In this document: positions 1-8,934 of the stretch, one piece after another
How positions within the stretch are numbered: position 1 is the stretch's first letter
Layout of the letters: each line of letters begins with the position of its first letter
Origin: HXMU1420-13 sp965229525
Lineage (GTDB): Bacteria; Bacteroidota; Rhodothermia; Balneolales; Balneolaceae
DNA: 64,000 bases
Direction of reading: 5' to 3'
NCBI GenBank assembly: GCA_965229525.1
Contig: OZ245886.1
Location: 3,286,001-3,350,000, forward strand
The notes under the pieces: model-generated
Told to the model about the DNA's origin: nothing
What the model saw: only the letters and a program-made list of their open reading frames with translations
Databases searched by the model: none
Program-made: the position numbers and the translations under genes

Positions 1-923
1 GAGTAAAATGGAAGCAGAAAAAATAACAAATGAAGTAAAGCTCCGATAAGGAATGCAATTGGATTTCCGAATCCGGCATAGAAATTTTTTTGGAATCCCT
101 GCCAAACTTCTGATCCTGAATTATACATTTTACAGAATACCGAATTTATTCCGGTTCTCATGGTCAAAATCTGATCGCTTCTCTTTAATGCACGGCCAAG
201 TTCCATGTCTTCAACAACTTTGTCTTTTACACCTCTATGGCCATCTATTACTTGGTAAGTAGTTCTCTTAAATGCGATGAATTGTCCGCAAGCTGCTATA
301 AAGTCGCCTTTAACATGCTGATGAATGAATCCTGGCATCCATCTTGGTTTTCTTTCTACATACACAGCGGGTAGGAGAGTAACCAGTGAAAACATGATAC
401 TTGGGACGATAAGTTTTTCTATAAAACCACCAAGTTCCTGTTCGGGCCAAATGGTAAGTGCATCCGCGTTATCTAATGCTGAAACAGATTTAGAAATCGT
501 ATTTGGTTCCATCCATACATCAGCATCTACAAATACTAAAATTTCTCCGGTAGCTTGTAACGAAAGTTGGTGGCATGCCCATGGTTTTCCAAGCCAGTCA
601 TCTGGTTTAGATTTTCCTTTTAATATGTGAAGATTTTTATGCTCTAATGAAAGATTTAGCAGGATTTCCGGAGTTTTGTCATCGGAATTATCATCAAGAA
701 TCAGAACCTCAAAGTTCTCATAATCTTGGAGTAAAAGGCTTTTTACACATCTATCTATTACATCTTCTTCATTTCTTGCAGGTACACAAATGCTTACTTT
801 AGGTGGTGTCTTTTTACTTGAAATGATTTCTTCGTCAATGGATTTAAATTCAAACCGGTTTCGTATTAAAACGGTTGAAGTAGCAATCATAAAAAATAGC
901 GCAGCGCTTAAGATGTAAATCAT
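1..923 (-). CDS. Family 2 glycosyltransferase, CruC/CrtQ-like (3' end outside window)
   Basis: The window edge removes the C-terminus; 307 codons are readable from an ATG at 923. A hydrophobic N-terminal segment precedes a GT-A fold: 'VSICVPARNEE' (nucleotide-sugar binding), 'LILDDNSDD', a 'FVDADVW' DxD-type metal site and 'VVEDMELGRALK' (catalytic ED), then hydrophobic segments near the cut end. This is the layout of membrane GT2 enzymes such as CrtQ, CruC and HpnB. It is divergent from a carotenoid hydratase-like gene 60 bp away and close to a PlsC-type acyltransferase, so I infer transfer of a sugar to the hydroxyl of a hydrated carotenoid. The family call is firm; the acceptor is inferred from neighbours only. 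An HpnB-like hopanoid role is the main alternative. Confidence 0.85.
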   Translation of the reverse strand, partial: MIYILSAALFFMIATSTVLIRNRFEFKSIDEEIISSKKTPPKVSICVPARNEEDVIDRCVKSLLLQDYENFEVLILDDNSDDKTPEILLNLSLEHKNLHILKGKSKPDDWLGKPWACHQLSLQATGEILVFVDADVWMEPNTISKSVSALDNADALTIWPEQELGGFIEKLIVPSIMFSLVTLLPAVYVERKPRWMPGFIHQHVKGDFIAACGQFIAFKRTTYQVIDGHRGVKDKVVEDMELGRALKRSDQILTMRTGINSVFCKMYNSGSEVWQGFQKNFYAGFGNPIAFLIGALLHLLFFLLPFY

Positions 924-983
924 ATTGAACGAAAAGTACGACTCTCTAGGTTTGTGAGCACTATGGTAACAGTTTTTTAGTAC

Positions 984-2051
984 ATGAACATTTCCACCAA
1001 AATTGATGATGAATTTTTAGATGCAGAAAAGCCAAGAAAGGGGTATGAGTGGTGGTATTTTGATGCCATATCTGCTGATAAAATCTGGTCAATTGTAATT
1101 ATTTTCTATCAGGGTAATCCATTTTCAGCCAATTATTTACAAGGTAAATATACAAGGAAAAGTGAGGAGTATCCGGCATTAAGTATATCAGTTTATAAAA
1201 ATGGAAAAACAGAATTTTACAGCTTTCTAGAATTCCCAAAATCGCAATTTTTATATGATGATGATGAGGATATTCATCTATCTATTGGTGGATGTGCTTT
1301 TCATAGAAAATCCCTAGCTGATACTGTTGAGTATGAGTTAAACTTAAATCAAACGCTTGAATCGAATCATTCAATAGTTGGAAAGTTAAAATTCATCGGT
1401 GACAGAGCTTCAGGTTCATTGATTGAAAGTAGTTCAAAGGGCGAAAAGCATTATTGGAATTTACTTCAGCCCAGATCAAAAGTAGTCGGTTCGTTCAAAA
1501 TTGCGGGAAAAACAGATTCTTATCATGTAGGTTTCCATGGTGATGGGTACCACGATCATAACGTTGGGCATGAATTGATGAGCGAAAGCTTCAAAGACTG
1601 GTATTGGGGGCGATTTCACTTTCAAAAGTATACCATTGTTTATTACATCATGAATGGTTTTCACGCAAAACAGCATCAAGCCTGGCTAATAACCCGGAAT
1701 AATCAAGAATTAGCAGGTTTTTTTGATAGTTTTGAGCTAACTAATGAAAAGAAAAATTTACTTGGGTTAGCAACTTACAGAGACATTAAACTATCAGGCC
1801 TGTTAGGAAATCTTATTATAAGGAATCAAAAAGTGATCGATAATGGGCCTTTTTATCAGCGTTATTTATCAGAAGCTGAATTCTCGGATGTATCTGGGGT
1901 ACAAAAGCAAATGGGCATCTCTGAATATATTCATCCTGCAAGAATTGAGGATGAGAAGTATTGGTGGATGGTTAGAATGAGAATTAGATATCTAAGAGAA
2001 AAAGCGCATTGGGTTCAAAAGTCAAAATTATTCTACGAATGGACCTGGTAA
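984..2051 (+). CDS. Carotenoid 1,2-hydratase-like (CrtC family) protein
   Basis: 355 residues without a signal peptide. The opening 'KGYEWWYFDA' is the signature of the CrtC/hydroxyneurosporene synthase-like lipocalin fold, and the following alternation of short beta segments, with 'GYHDHNVG' near residue 190 and 'WYWGRFHF' near 210, fits the family. CrtC adds water across the terminal C-1,2 double bond of an acyclic carotenoid end, creating the tertiary hydroxyl that can be glycosylated. It lies between a CruC/CrtQ-like glycosyltransferase (divergent) and an acyltransferase (convergent, 19-bp 3' overlap), which supports this role. Related AttH-like lipocalin proteins have other or unknown functions, so the exact substrate is an inference. 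Confidence 0.8.
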   Translation: MNISTKIDDEFLDAEKPRKGYEWWYFDAISADKIWSIVIIFYQGNPFSANYLQGKYTRKSEEYPALSISVYKNGKTEFYSFLEFPKSQFLYDDDEDIHLSIGGCAFHRKSLADTVEYELNLNQTLESNHSIVGKLKFIGDRASGSLIESSSKGEKHYWNLLQPRSKVVGSFKIAGKTDSYHVGFHGDGYHDHNVGHELMSESFKDWYWGRFHFQKYTIVYYIMNGFHAKQHQAWLITRNNQELAGFFDSFELTNEKKNLLGLATYRDIKLSGLLGNLIIRNQKVIDNGPFYQRYLSEAEFSDVSGVQKQMGISEYIHPARIEDEKYWWMVRMRIRYLREKAHWVQKSKLFYEWTW

Positions 2052-2680
2052 TTAATTTCTCTACTTTTCGATAATAAGAGATCGATTTCTGTTTGAAATA
2101 TTTTTGTTAATTCCTTCTTGCTTAATGCCTTATCAGGATTAACTGAATTACCAATTAAGATATTTAAATCTGGTTTGTTAGTCTGAGCGTGGTCGATATA
2201 AAGTGCAATAGGTACAAAATCCAATCCCTCAGAGTTCTTGTAAATCCATGACAAACCATTCTTAAATTCTGAAGTCTTATCAGTAATAGGTACAATTTTA
2301 CCTTCAGGATAGATAAAAAGACATGCCTTGTCACGTTCCATAGATTTTAACGCATATCTAAGTGATTGAATGGAAGATCTTGGATTTGTCAGATCAATAG
2401 AGAATGCGCCAATTCTTGAGAAAAAGCGGTATTGTCGCATTTGAACATCTTCCATCAATGCACGTGCCTTTTGGCCGAAATATTTTTCGTTTAAATAAAG
2501 CGGTAACAAGCCATCCCACCAATAATTATGATTCAAGTAATATACAGTTCTCGCATCTTGACTTGGTTTATACAACTGAACAACATTGACTTTCCGAAAT
2601 CTGAGTTTTAGCAAAAACCCCGTATAGCGATAGAAAAAGGAGATTAAGAAATTAGATTCTCTGGCGGGTATAAATTCCAA
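2033..2680 (-). CDS. PlsC-family acyltransferase, CruD-like by context
   Basis: 215 residues. The acyltransferase HX4D motif is visible as 'NHNYWWD' (about residue 50) and the substrate-binding motif as 'YPEGKI' (about residue 124). There is no long membrane anchor. An in-frame stop sits just upstream, and the only start that keeps the conserved N-terminus is TTG at 2680; no clear ribosome-binding site is visible. The 3' end overlaps the carotenoid hydratase gene by 19 bp in convergent orientation. General PlsC enzymes acylate lysophosphatidate. Next to a carotenoid hydratase and a glycosyltransferase, a CruD-type role (acylating the sugar of a carotenoid glycoside) is the likelier reading, but remains inference. 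Confidence 0.8.
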   Translation of the reverse strand: MEFIPARESNFLISFFYRYTGFLLKLRFRKVNVVQLYKPSQDARTVYYLNHNYWWDGLLPLYLNEKYFGQKARALMEDVQMRQYRFFSRIGAFSIDLTNPRSSIQSLRYALKSMERDKACLFIYPEGKIVPITDKTSEFKNGLSWIYKNSEGLDFVPIALYIDHAQTNKPDLNILIGNSVNPDKALSKKELTKIFQTEIDLLLSKSREINYQVHS

Positions 2681-2725
2681 AGCTTTTTATGGTGATGATA
2701 GGGTTAGTGGTCGTATCTTCCAATC

Positions 2726-3385
2726 ATGAAAAAGCACCGAGGTAAACCAATAGTTCCAATATCCGATGATAGGATAGAAAAATATGCTGAAGCACATTCG
2801 ATACAAGACTCAGAAGAATTGAAGGCTCTTATCAAGTCAAGCGATGAGGAACTTGAATACATAGATATGTTAAGTGGTGCAGTTGTTGGCGGGTTACTTC
2901 AACAGTTGATTAAAATTTCCGGAGCAAAAAAGATCCTTGAGATCGGGACATTCACGGGATATTCTGCAATTAAAATGGCAGAAGTACTTCCAAAAAATGG
3001 AGTTATTTACACTATCGAGATGAATTTGCGCTATCAGAAGTTAGCTGAATCTCATTTTGAGAAGTCTAAGTATTCATCAAAAATCAAGTTGATCAAAGGT
3101 AATGCACAAGATGAAATTGATCGGCTAAATGAGAAACTAGATTTTGTGTATTTAGATGGGGATAAACTCAGGTATCGATTCTATGTGGAAAAAGTGTTGC
3201 CAAAATTAAAATCTGGAGGACTCATCATTGCTGATAATGTGCTTTGGGATGGGATGGTGTTGGATCCTCAAGATCATAAAACACAGGCAATTGCTGATTT
3301 CAATCAATTTGTTAAAGAAGATCCTAGAGTTGATGTAGTTTTGCTTCCAATCAGAGATGGTGTTTCGCTAATTAGAAAGCTCTGA
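2726..3385 (+). CDS. Class I SAM-dependent O-methyltransferase (family 3, caffeoyl-CoA/catechol OMT-like)
   Basis: 219 residues, typical of the family. The SAM-binding loop reads 'EIGTFTGYSAIKMAE' (about residues 72-86), followed by 'IEMNLRY' and 'DFVYLDGDKLRY', matching the metal/SAM-binding acidic positions of cation-dependent O-methyltransferases, and 'GGLIIADNVLWDG', a strong family signature. It is divergent from the acyltransferase with a 45-bp gap and overlaps the next minus-strand gene by 18 bp at its 3' end. The methyl acceptor (catechol-like, or a carotenoid hydroxyl given the neighbours) cannot be read from sequence. Confidence 0.88.
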   Translation: MKKHRGKPIVPISDDRIEKYAEAHSIQDSEELKALIKSSDEELEYIDMLSGAVVGGLLQQLIKISGAKKILEIGTFTGYSAIKMAEVLPKNGVIYTIEMNLRYQKLAESHFEKSKYSSKIKLIKGNAQDEIDRLNEKLDFVYLDGDKLRYRFYVEKVLPKLKSGGLIIADNVLWDGMVLDPQDHKTQAIADFNQFVKEDPRVDVVLLPIRDGVSLIRKL

Positions 3386-3595
3386 AGTATCAGCTGATTT
3401 CTTAATCGTGGATATACCAAGAACACGATACATTGGGCAATAACTAAAGCAGCTTGTAAGCACCCAAATAAGAGCCATAAGAATTAATACTGTGGCTATT
3501 ATTCCTTTGATAATACCTGAAATAAATAAAACCCCAACTAACATAGAAACTAAGATTCGAGCTAAGCGATCTATTTGATTGAGGTTTTTATTCAT
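3368..3595 (-). CDS. DUF2892 small membrane protein (YgaP transmembrane-domain-like)
   Basis: 75 residues with the DUF2892 pattern: 'MNKNLNQIDRLARI' followed by two closely spaced hydrophobic helices and a cysteine-containing loop ('TSCFSYCPMYRVLGIST'). In YgaP this domain anchors a rhodanese; here it stands alone. It is the last gene of the minus-strand copper block, 21 bp downstream of the multicopper oxidase, and its end overlaps the convergent O-methyltransferase. A role in metal or sulfur stress is suggested only by position. Confidence 0.75.
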   Translation of the reverse strand: MNKNLNQIDRLARILVSMLVGVLFISGIIKGIIATVLILMALIWVLTSCFSYCPMYRVLGISTIKKSADTSELSN

Positions 3596-3616
3596 TCTCA
3601 GTTCATTTTATTCGTT

Positions 3617-5935
3617 TTAAAATAGCCATTTTATTCCTCCTCCAAAGCCGAAATGGTTATGATATGAGGATTCTAATGAAAATCGTTCGTTCAATAAGTA
3701 TTCAAAACCGAATTCAAATTCTGAGTTTATTTTGAAGGTATCGTCCGAATTAAAAATTGGTTTACTTTCCGGGCCAATTTTTGTTTCGAGGTGACTATTA
3801 ATCATCAGTCGCTTGGTTATTGGTACGTGTGAATCGAGTCCAAATTGTGGGCGAAGTTTATGATCGAAATGAAAATCTAAATCTAAGATGTACCACATAA
3901 GATATTTGAATCCTACAACTCCGAGGCTTTCTTCAAATTCAAAATCTGTTTCCGTACTACCTTCAAAGTCTAACCCAGCATATACCCTAAAGAAATCACC
4001 AGTGAAATAAGAATAATCGAAATCGGCTTCAAATTCCTGATTAATCCCATATTTTACCAATGCATTAATCTCAGAGTTAACATTGCTATGTACCAAATCA
4101 ACAGTGCTAAAGTGGCTAGCCGCAGTAAGGTCGCCCCAGGTAAACCACATTTTGTCGTGTTTGTACATAGTTGCAACGGGGTAGGGAGCTAACCGTTCAT
4201 CCCTAACGCTTCCTTCATAGCTGAATACTCTGGTCATACCAGACATCATGTGATACAGTAGGTGGCAATGGAAAACCCAATCTTTTTCTTCATTGGCTTC
4301 AAATTCAATAGTAACTCTACTCATTGGTGGTACATCAACGGTATGCATTAATGGCGAAAATTCACCTTGACCATTTAACACTCTGAAATAATGACCATGC
4401 AAATGCATTGGATGATGCATCATCGTAGTGTTGTTTAAAGTAACTCTTACTATTTCTCCTTTTTTGATTACAATTTCTTCTGATCCTGATAGAGTTTTGC
4501 CATTTATACTCCAAACATAACGCCACATATTGCCTGTAAGGTTGAAAATCAATGACCGAATAGAATCAGCTGAGTGAATAACGGTTGACTCAATAGCACG
4601 AATATTTGAAAAGTCATACCCAACATTCCACATATTCATCGAAGCTAATGGGGCCATTGAATGCATGCTATGGTCACTATGGTCCATTTCTTGAGATGTT
4701 TCCTTATCCATTTGTAAATGATCCATTTCATTATGGTTCATCTGCGAGTGATCCATCAGTGAATGATTTTGATTGTTTTCCATTGGCATCATTTCCATTC
4801 GGTGATGTGCATGAGGATTATAATCAGGATTTGCAGTCATGATCCCAACTTCTTCAGCTTTCATGCTCATATCGTGATCGTCCATGGAGTGCATTTCTGC
4901 CATTTCTTTACCTAATTGCTGGTAATCCGGGAATGGAATATTAGGGGCATATACTCTATCATCAGAACCTAAAAATGCACTTGTTGAGCCGGTTACATCT
5001 TGAGCTGTAGCTTTAAACTCAAGTGATTTCCCTTCTTCAATCGTTACAATGAAATCATAGGTTTCTGCAAGTCCAATAAGTAGTTTTTCGGTATGAAATG
5101 GTTCAATATCTAATCCATCAGCTGCAACAATTTTTAGATGTTTATTTGCAAGTTGTAGCCAAAAATAAGTAGATGCTCCGGCATTAATTACACGAACTCT
5201 GACTTTATCACCTGGTTCGTAATCTGTGTATTCAATCTCTTGTTGGCCGTTTGCTAAAAATGCGTCATATGGAATGTCAGAAATATGCATTGCGGGCATT
5301 TTCATCTTCCATAAGTCGAATTGAGAGCTAAGTGTACCAGATTTAATCGCATCAACAATAGAAGGGGCGTTTCCCAATTGTATGCCATACCATTCATTGT
5401 GACGTTTCAAGTTCTTCATGATACGAGCAGGATTGTCATCTGTCCAATCCGATAATAGAATCACTAAATCATGGTCGTAATCTAATGTCTGTTCAATAGG
5501 ATCAACAATTATGCTTCCATATACACCCTTCTGTTCCTGGAAACCTGTATGAGAGTGATACCAATAGGTCCCGGATTGAATTAGTGGGAAATCATATTGT
5601 TGGGTTTTGCCAGGTAGAATTGGGGGAGTAGTTAAGTAGGGCACACCGTCCATGTAATTTGGCAGCAATAAGCCATGCCAATGAACAGAGGTCTCCATCA
5701 TAAGATCATTTTTAACTCTAATAACCGCATGTTTTCCTTCCTTAAAACGTAAGGTTGGCCCAGGTAGTTGTCCATTAAAGGTCATTGCTTTGCGATCTCT
5801 TCCGGTAATATTTACCTCTATCTCACTTACAGTTAAACTGTAAATGATACTATCGCCTTTAATAATTGGTTGTAATTCTTGAGCTTGAGTAGACAGTGAA
5901 TAGAATAGTATCACTGCAATGAGTGCATTTCTCAT
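3617..5935 (-). CDS. Periplasmic multicopper oxidase (CopA/PcoA type) with C-terminal CopB-like barrel extension
   Basis: 772 residues with a signal peptide (1-19). All four copper-ligand clusters are present: 'HWHG' (85-88), 'HSH' (127-129), 'HPMHLHGHYF' (about 510) and 'HCHLLYHMMSGM' (about 557). A Met/His-rich insert at about 345-440 carries many MDH/MNH-type repeats, as in copper-resistance oxidases that oxidise Cu(I) to Cu(II). Residues from about 600 to the C-terminal 'GGGIKWLF' no longer resemble an oxidase: they alternate aromatic and polar residues and read like the outer-membrane protein CopB, suggesting a CopA-CopB fusion. The downstream partner of a Cu+ ATPase operon. The oxidase call is firm; the barrel extension is inferred from pattern. 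Confidence 0.92.
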   Translation of the reverse strand: MRNALIAVILFYSLSTQAQELQPIIKGDSIIYSLTVSEIEVNITGRDRKAMTFNGQLPGPTLRFKEGKHAVIRVKNDLMMETSVHWHGLLLPNYMDGVPYLTTPPILPGKTQQYDFPLIQSGTYWYHSHTGFQEQKGVYGSIIVDPIEQTLDYDHDLVILLSDWTDDNPARIMKNLKRHNEWYGIQLGNAPSIVDAIKSGTLSSQFDLWKMKMPAMHISDIPYDAFLANGQQEIEYTDYEPGDKVRVRVINAGASTYFWLQLANKHLKIVAADGLDIEPFHTEKLLIGLAETYDFIVTIEEGKSLEFKATAQDVTGSTSAFLGSDDRVYAPNIPFPDYQQLGKEMAEMHSMDDHDMSMKAEEVGIMTANPDYNPHAHHRMEMMPMENNQNHSLMDHSQMNHNEMDHLQMDKETSQEMDHSDHSMHSMAPLASMNMWNVGYDFSNIRAIESTVIHSADSIRSLIFNLTGNMWRYVWSINGKTLSGSEEIVIKKGEIVRVTLNNTTMMHHPMHLHGHYFRVLNGQGEFSPLMHTVDVPPMSRVTIEFEANEEKDWVFHCHLLYHMMSGMTRVFSYEGSVRDERLAPYPVATMYKHDKMWFTWGDLTAASHFSTVDLVHSNVNSEINALVKYGINQEFEADFDYSYFTGDFFRVYAGLDFEGSTETDFEFEESLGVVGFKYLMWYILDLDFHFDHKLRPQFGLDSHVPITKRLMINSHLETKIGPESKPIFNSDDTFKINSEFEFGFEYLLNERFSLESSYHNHFGFGGGIKWLF

Positions 5936-5992
5936 CTATTTTTTAAAATATATTTTTGTTGATTTTAGAGTCTTTAGAAGTAGGAAAACGAT

Positions 5993-6460
5993 CTAAATCA
6001 ACAGTGCCTCATAGCTTATAAAGAGATCAGGCGGGGAGGGATCCGGTTTAAAATCTTCAACAAGAATATGAAGTGATTTTATTTCCAGTGATGATAATTC
6101 AAAATCAAATAGATCTCTTTCAAGTACTGTAATCGATGTTTTTGTAGATAGTACAATTAAACCATCATGAATTTGATCAGATTCAATACAGTGGCATTCG
6201 GCTAATGAATGACTTTCGGCTGTATAAAGCGGTGAGATATCCATCATATCACAGTGATCTGTACTCATCTTCGAATTACTATGATTCATCATATTCATTG
6301 ACGCTGAGTCCATATCATTATGAGGCTGATGATTCATTTCCATCATCATATCGCAATCAGCCAGAAAAAGGCAGTTTGAGATTGCTGGAATCACCACATG
6401 GGTAATTAAAATGATTGCCAATAGTCCAGAAATCGACGGTATGTATCTATTTGTGATCAC
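5993..6460 (-). CDS. Met/His/Asp-rich exported protein, probable copper binder
   Basis: 155 residues. An N-terminal hydrophobic helix (about 8-30) is followed by 'FLADCDMMMEMNHQPHNDMD' and 'MNMMNHSN...MSTDHCDMMD', a dense run of Met, His, Asp and two Cys, then an unremarkable C-terminal half. The composition resembles periplasmic copper-binding segments and the Met-rich insert of the adjacent oxidase. It sits 9 bp downstream of the Cu+ ATPase and 57 bp upstream of the multicopper oxidase, so it is almost certainly in the same transcript. I recognise no named family. A copper carrier between ATPase and oxidase is a reasonable inference. Confidence 0.7.
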   Translation of the reverse strand: MITNRYIPSISGLLAIILITHVVIPAISNCLFLADCDMMMEMNHQPHNDMDSASMNMMNHSNSKMSTDHCDMMDISPLYTAESHSLAECHCIESDQIHDGLIVLSTKTSITVLERDLFDFELSSLEIKSLHILVEDFKPDPSPPDLFISYEALLI

Positions 6461-6469
6461 TAGCAGAAT

Positions 6470-8827
6470 TTAACCACTCAGACTAACCGTTTTCAACCTT
6501 AAAGAGTTTCCAATCACAGAAACGGAACTAAAACTCATAGCGAGGGCTGCAATCATTGGCGAAAGTAGCATTCCAAATATTGGAAATAGAATTCCTGCAG
6601 CAATAGGAATTCCTACCGTATTGTAAATTAGTGCGAAGAATAAATTTTGTTTTATGTTCTTCATTACAGATTTACTCAATTTTATTGCTCGAGTTATTCC
6701 AGAGATATCACCTTTTAGCAAAGTAAGATCAGCAGATTCTATCGCAACATCTGTACCTGAATCCATGGCAATTCCAATATCAGCCTGAGCAAGGGCAGGG
6801 GCATCGTTGGTCCCATCACCGGCTACCGCAACTTTTAATCCTTGTTCTTGAAGGGCTTTTACTTGTTCAATTTTGTCAGCGGGTAAGCACTTAGATTTAT
6901 ACTCATCAATACCTAATTCGGCAGCCACGTGTGCTACTGCTTTTTCATGATCACCAGATAACATTACTACTTTAATATTATTCTTATGTAGATCATAAAT
7001 TGCATTGCTGGCCAGTGGTTTAACCTGATCGAATATTGAAAAATAACCGATTACATTACCATCTAATTCAAGCCATGAAATAGACTTATTTTGGTCTTCT
7101 GATTCAACTTTGAAATCTGTTTTTATGTAGGAATCACTGCCTAATCGAATTCTTTTTTTATTGATAAATCCTTCGATTCCAAAACCAGCTTCTATTTGAA
7201 CATCCTGTGCATCTAACCATTGAAGGTTTTTTAATTTTGCCTGCACTAAAAATGCATTGGCTAATGGATGCTCACTATGGGCGTTTAGTGAAGCAGCTAA
7301 TTGGAGTGCCTGATCTTCTGAAACGGAGTCTTCAAACACTCTGATCGAATTAATTGATGGTTTTCCTTCAGTAATCGTGCCTGTTTTATCCACTATCAAT
7401 ACATCGATATCAGCAAGCAGTTCTAATTTCTCAGCATTTTTTATTAAAACGCCGTTTTCTGCTCCTTTACCCATTCCAACCATTACAGACATAGGTGTTG
7501 CCAATCCCAACGCACAAGGACATGCTATGATTAGTACCGCAATTGCATTAACAAGCCCATAGACCATCGAAGGTTCTGGTCCGAATAACCACCATAGTAC
7601 AAAGGTTGCTATCGAAATTAAGATTACTACAGGTACAAAATACCCGGAAATTCGATCTGCCAGGTTTTGAATTGGAGCACGACTCGAACTGGCTTTTTTC
7701 ACCATATCAATGATTTGCGCCAATAAGGTATCGTCTCCGATTTTGTCGGCGATTATATCGAAACTAGTGTTTGTATTAATTGTACCCGATGTAACAGCAT
7801 CGCCTTCTTTTTTAAATACAGGGATCGATTCACCTGTAATGGTGGATTCATCAATATTGGCTGTACCTGTATACAGGTGGCCATCTACTGGTATTTTATC
7901 GCCTGGTTTGATTCTTAATCTATCACCGACATTTATTTGATCTACAGTGATGAACTCCATCATGCCTGATTCAGAAATCCGAATGGCATCATTTGGCGTT
8001 AATTCAAGCAGAGCTTTGATGGAAGCGTTGGTTTGTGAATGAGCTTTTGCTTCCAGCACCTGACCAACAAGAACCAGTGTTAGAATAACGACAGCAGTTT
8101 CGAAGTAGAGGAATACATGTCCATCCATATTCTTGAACTCGTCTGGAAAAATATCTGGGAACAGCAAAGCAAATACGCTGAACACCCATGCTACTCCGGC
8201 ACCAACACCAATTAAGGTGAACATGTTCAAATTCCATGTTTTAAGAGATCTCCAAGCTCGTTCAAAGAACATTCGTGTACTGTAGAATACAATTGGAAGC
8301 GTTAGTGCGAATTGAATCCAGTTCCAGAATCCAATATCTAACCATCGATATAATGGATTATTAGGTACCATTTCTGACATTGCAATCACAAAAACCGGAA
8401 GAGTAAAGGCAATGCTAATCCATAATTTCTTTTTTAGTTTCTGATAATTTGCTTGCTCCGCATCTTCAAGAGAGTCTGAAATTTCAGGAACCAAATCCAT
8501 CCCACAAACCGGACAATCACCGGGTTGATCATACATTTTTTCACCTTCACAACGCATTGGACAGTAGTACTTCCCGGTCATGTCTTCTACAGGTATTTCT
8601 TCTTTTTGGATGGGGGAATCGTCTATATTTCGAAGGGTATAATGACCACCGTCATCCAATAAAGCTTTTTGTAAAGGTTCGATTTCCACATGTCCTTTAA
8701 TGTGAGCATGTCCACCCTCTAAATGTACATGGGCATGATCAACTCCATCAACCTTTGATAACAATTCTTCAACATGACCCCGACAGCCGTTGCATGTCAT
8801 TCCATCTACTATATAAGTCTTTTCCAT
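6470..8827 (-). CDS. copA: Cu+-exporting P1B-type ATPase
   Basis: 785 residues. Domains in order: an HMA metal-binding domain with 'GMTCNGC' (9-15); a heavy-metal-binding zinc-ribbon-like segment 'YYCPMRC...CPVCGMDLVP' (about 87-115); membrane helices; the 'CPC' transport motif in 'ACPCALGLATP' (about 437); the phosphorylated Asp in 'DKTGT' (about 481); 'HSEHPLANA' in the nucleotide domain; and 'GDGTNDAP' (about 672). CPC plus the HP motif defines a P1B ATPase of the Cu+/Ag+ branch, moving Cu+ from cytoplasm to periplasm. First gene of the minus-strand copper operon, followed by the Met/His-rich protein, the oxidase and a DUF2892 protein. Confidence 0.95.
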   Translation of the reverse strand: MEKTYIVDGMTCNGCRGHVEELLSKVDGVDHAHVHLEGGHAHIKGHVEIEPLQKALLDDGGHYTLRNIDDSPIQKEEIPVEDMTGKYYCPMRCEGEKMYDQPGDCPVCGMDLVPEISDSLEDAEQANYQKLKKKLWISIAFTLPVFVIAMSEMVPNNPLYRWLDIGFWNWIQFALTLPIVFYSTRMFFERAWRSLKTWNLNMFTLIGVGAGVAWVFSVFALLFPDIFPDEFKNMDGHVFLYFETAVVILTLVLVGQVLEAKAHSQTNASIKALLELTPNDAIRISESGMMEFITVDQINVGDRLRIKPGDKIPVDGHLYTGTANIDESTITGESIPVFKKEGDAVTSGTINTNTSFDIIADKIGDDTLLAQIIDMVKKASSSRAPIQNLADRISGYFVPVVILISIATFVLWWLFGPEPSMVYGLVNAIAVLIIACPCALGLATPMSVMVGMGKGAENGVLIKNAEKLELLADIDVLIVDKTGTITEGKPSINSIRVFEDSVSEDQALQLAASLNAHSEHPLANAFLVQAKLKNLQWLDAQDVQIEAGFGIEGFINKKRIRLGSDSYIKTDFKVESEDQNKSISWLELDGNVIGYFSIFDQVKPLASNAIYDLHKNNIKVVMLSGDHEKAVAHVAAELGIDEYKSKCLPADKIEQVKALQEQGLKVAVAGDGTNDAPALAQADIGIAMDSGTDVAIESADLTLLKGDISGITRAIKLSKSVMKNIKQNLFFALIYNTVGIPIAAGILFPIFGMLLSPMIAALAMSFSSVSVIGNSLRLKTVSLSG

Positions 8828-8934
8828 AATGATTTACTTTGATGCTATAACATCGAAAGTTGAACTGTTTAAACCTGTACAGAATTGTATAGAATGTGTG
8901 TAAGGTTTTAAGGTTGGGATTTTATTAAGGAGCG

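Noticed and set aside
325..630. Open frame of 101 codons on the plus strand
   Set aside because: Shadow of the minus-strand glycosyltransferase, whose motifs (VPARNEE, DADVW, VEDMELG) are in the other frame.
8449..8700. Open frame of 83 codons on the plus strand
   Set aside because: Lies opposite the N-terminal metal-binding part of the Cu+ ATPase.
8875..8882. CTGTACAG palindrome upstream of the Cu+ ATPase as a regulator operator
   Set aside because: Eight bases can occur by chance and AraC sites are usually direct repeats; no second copy was found.
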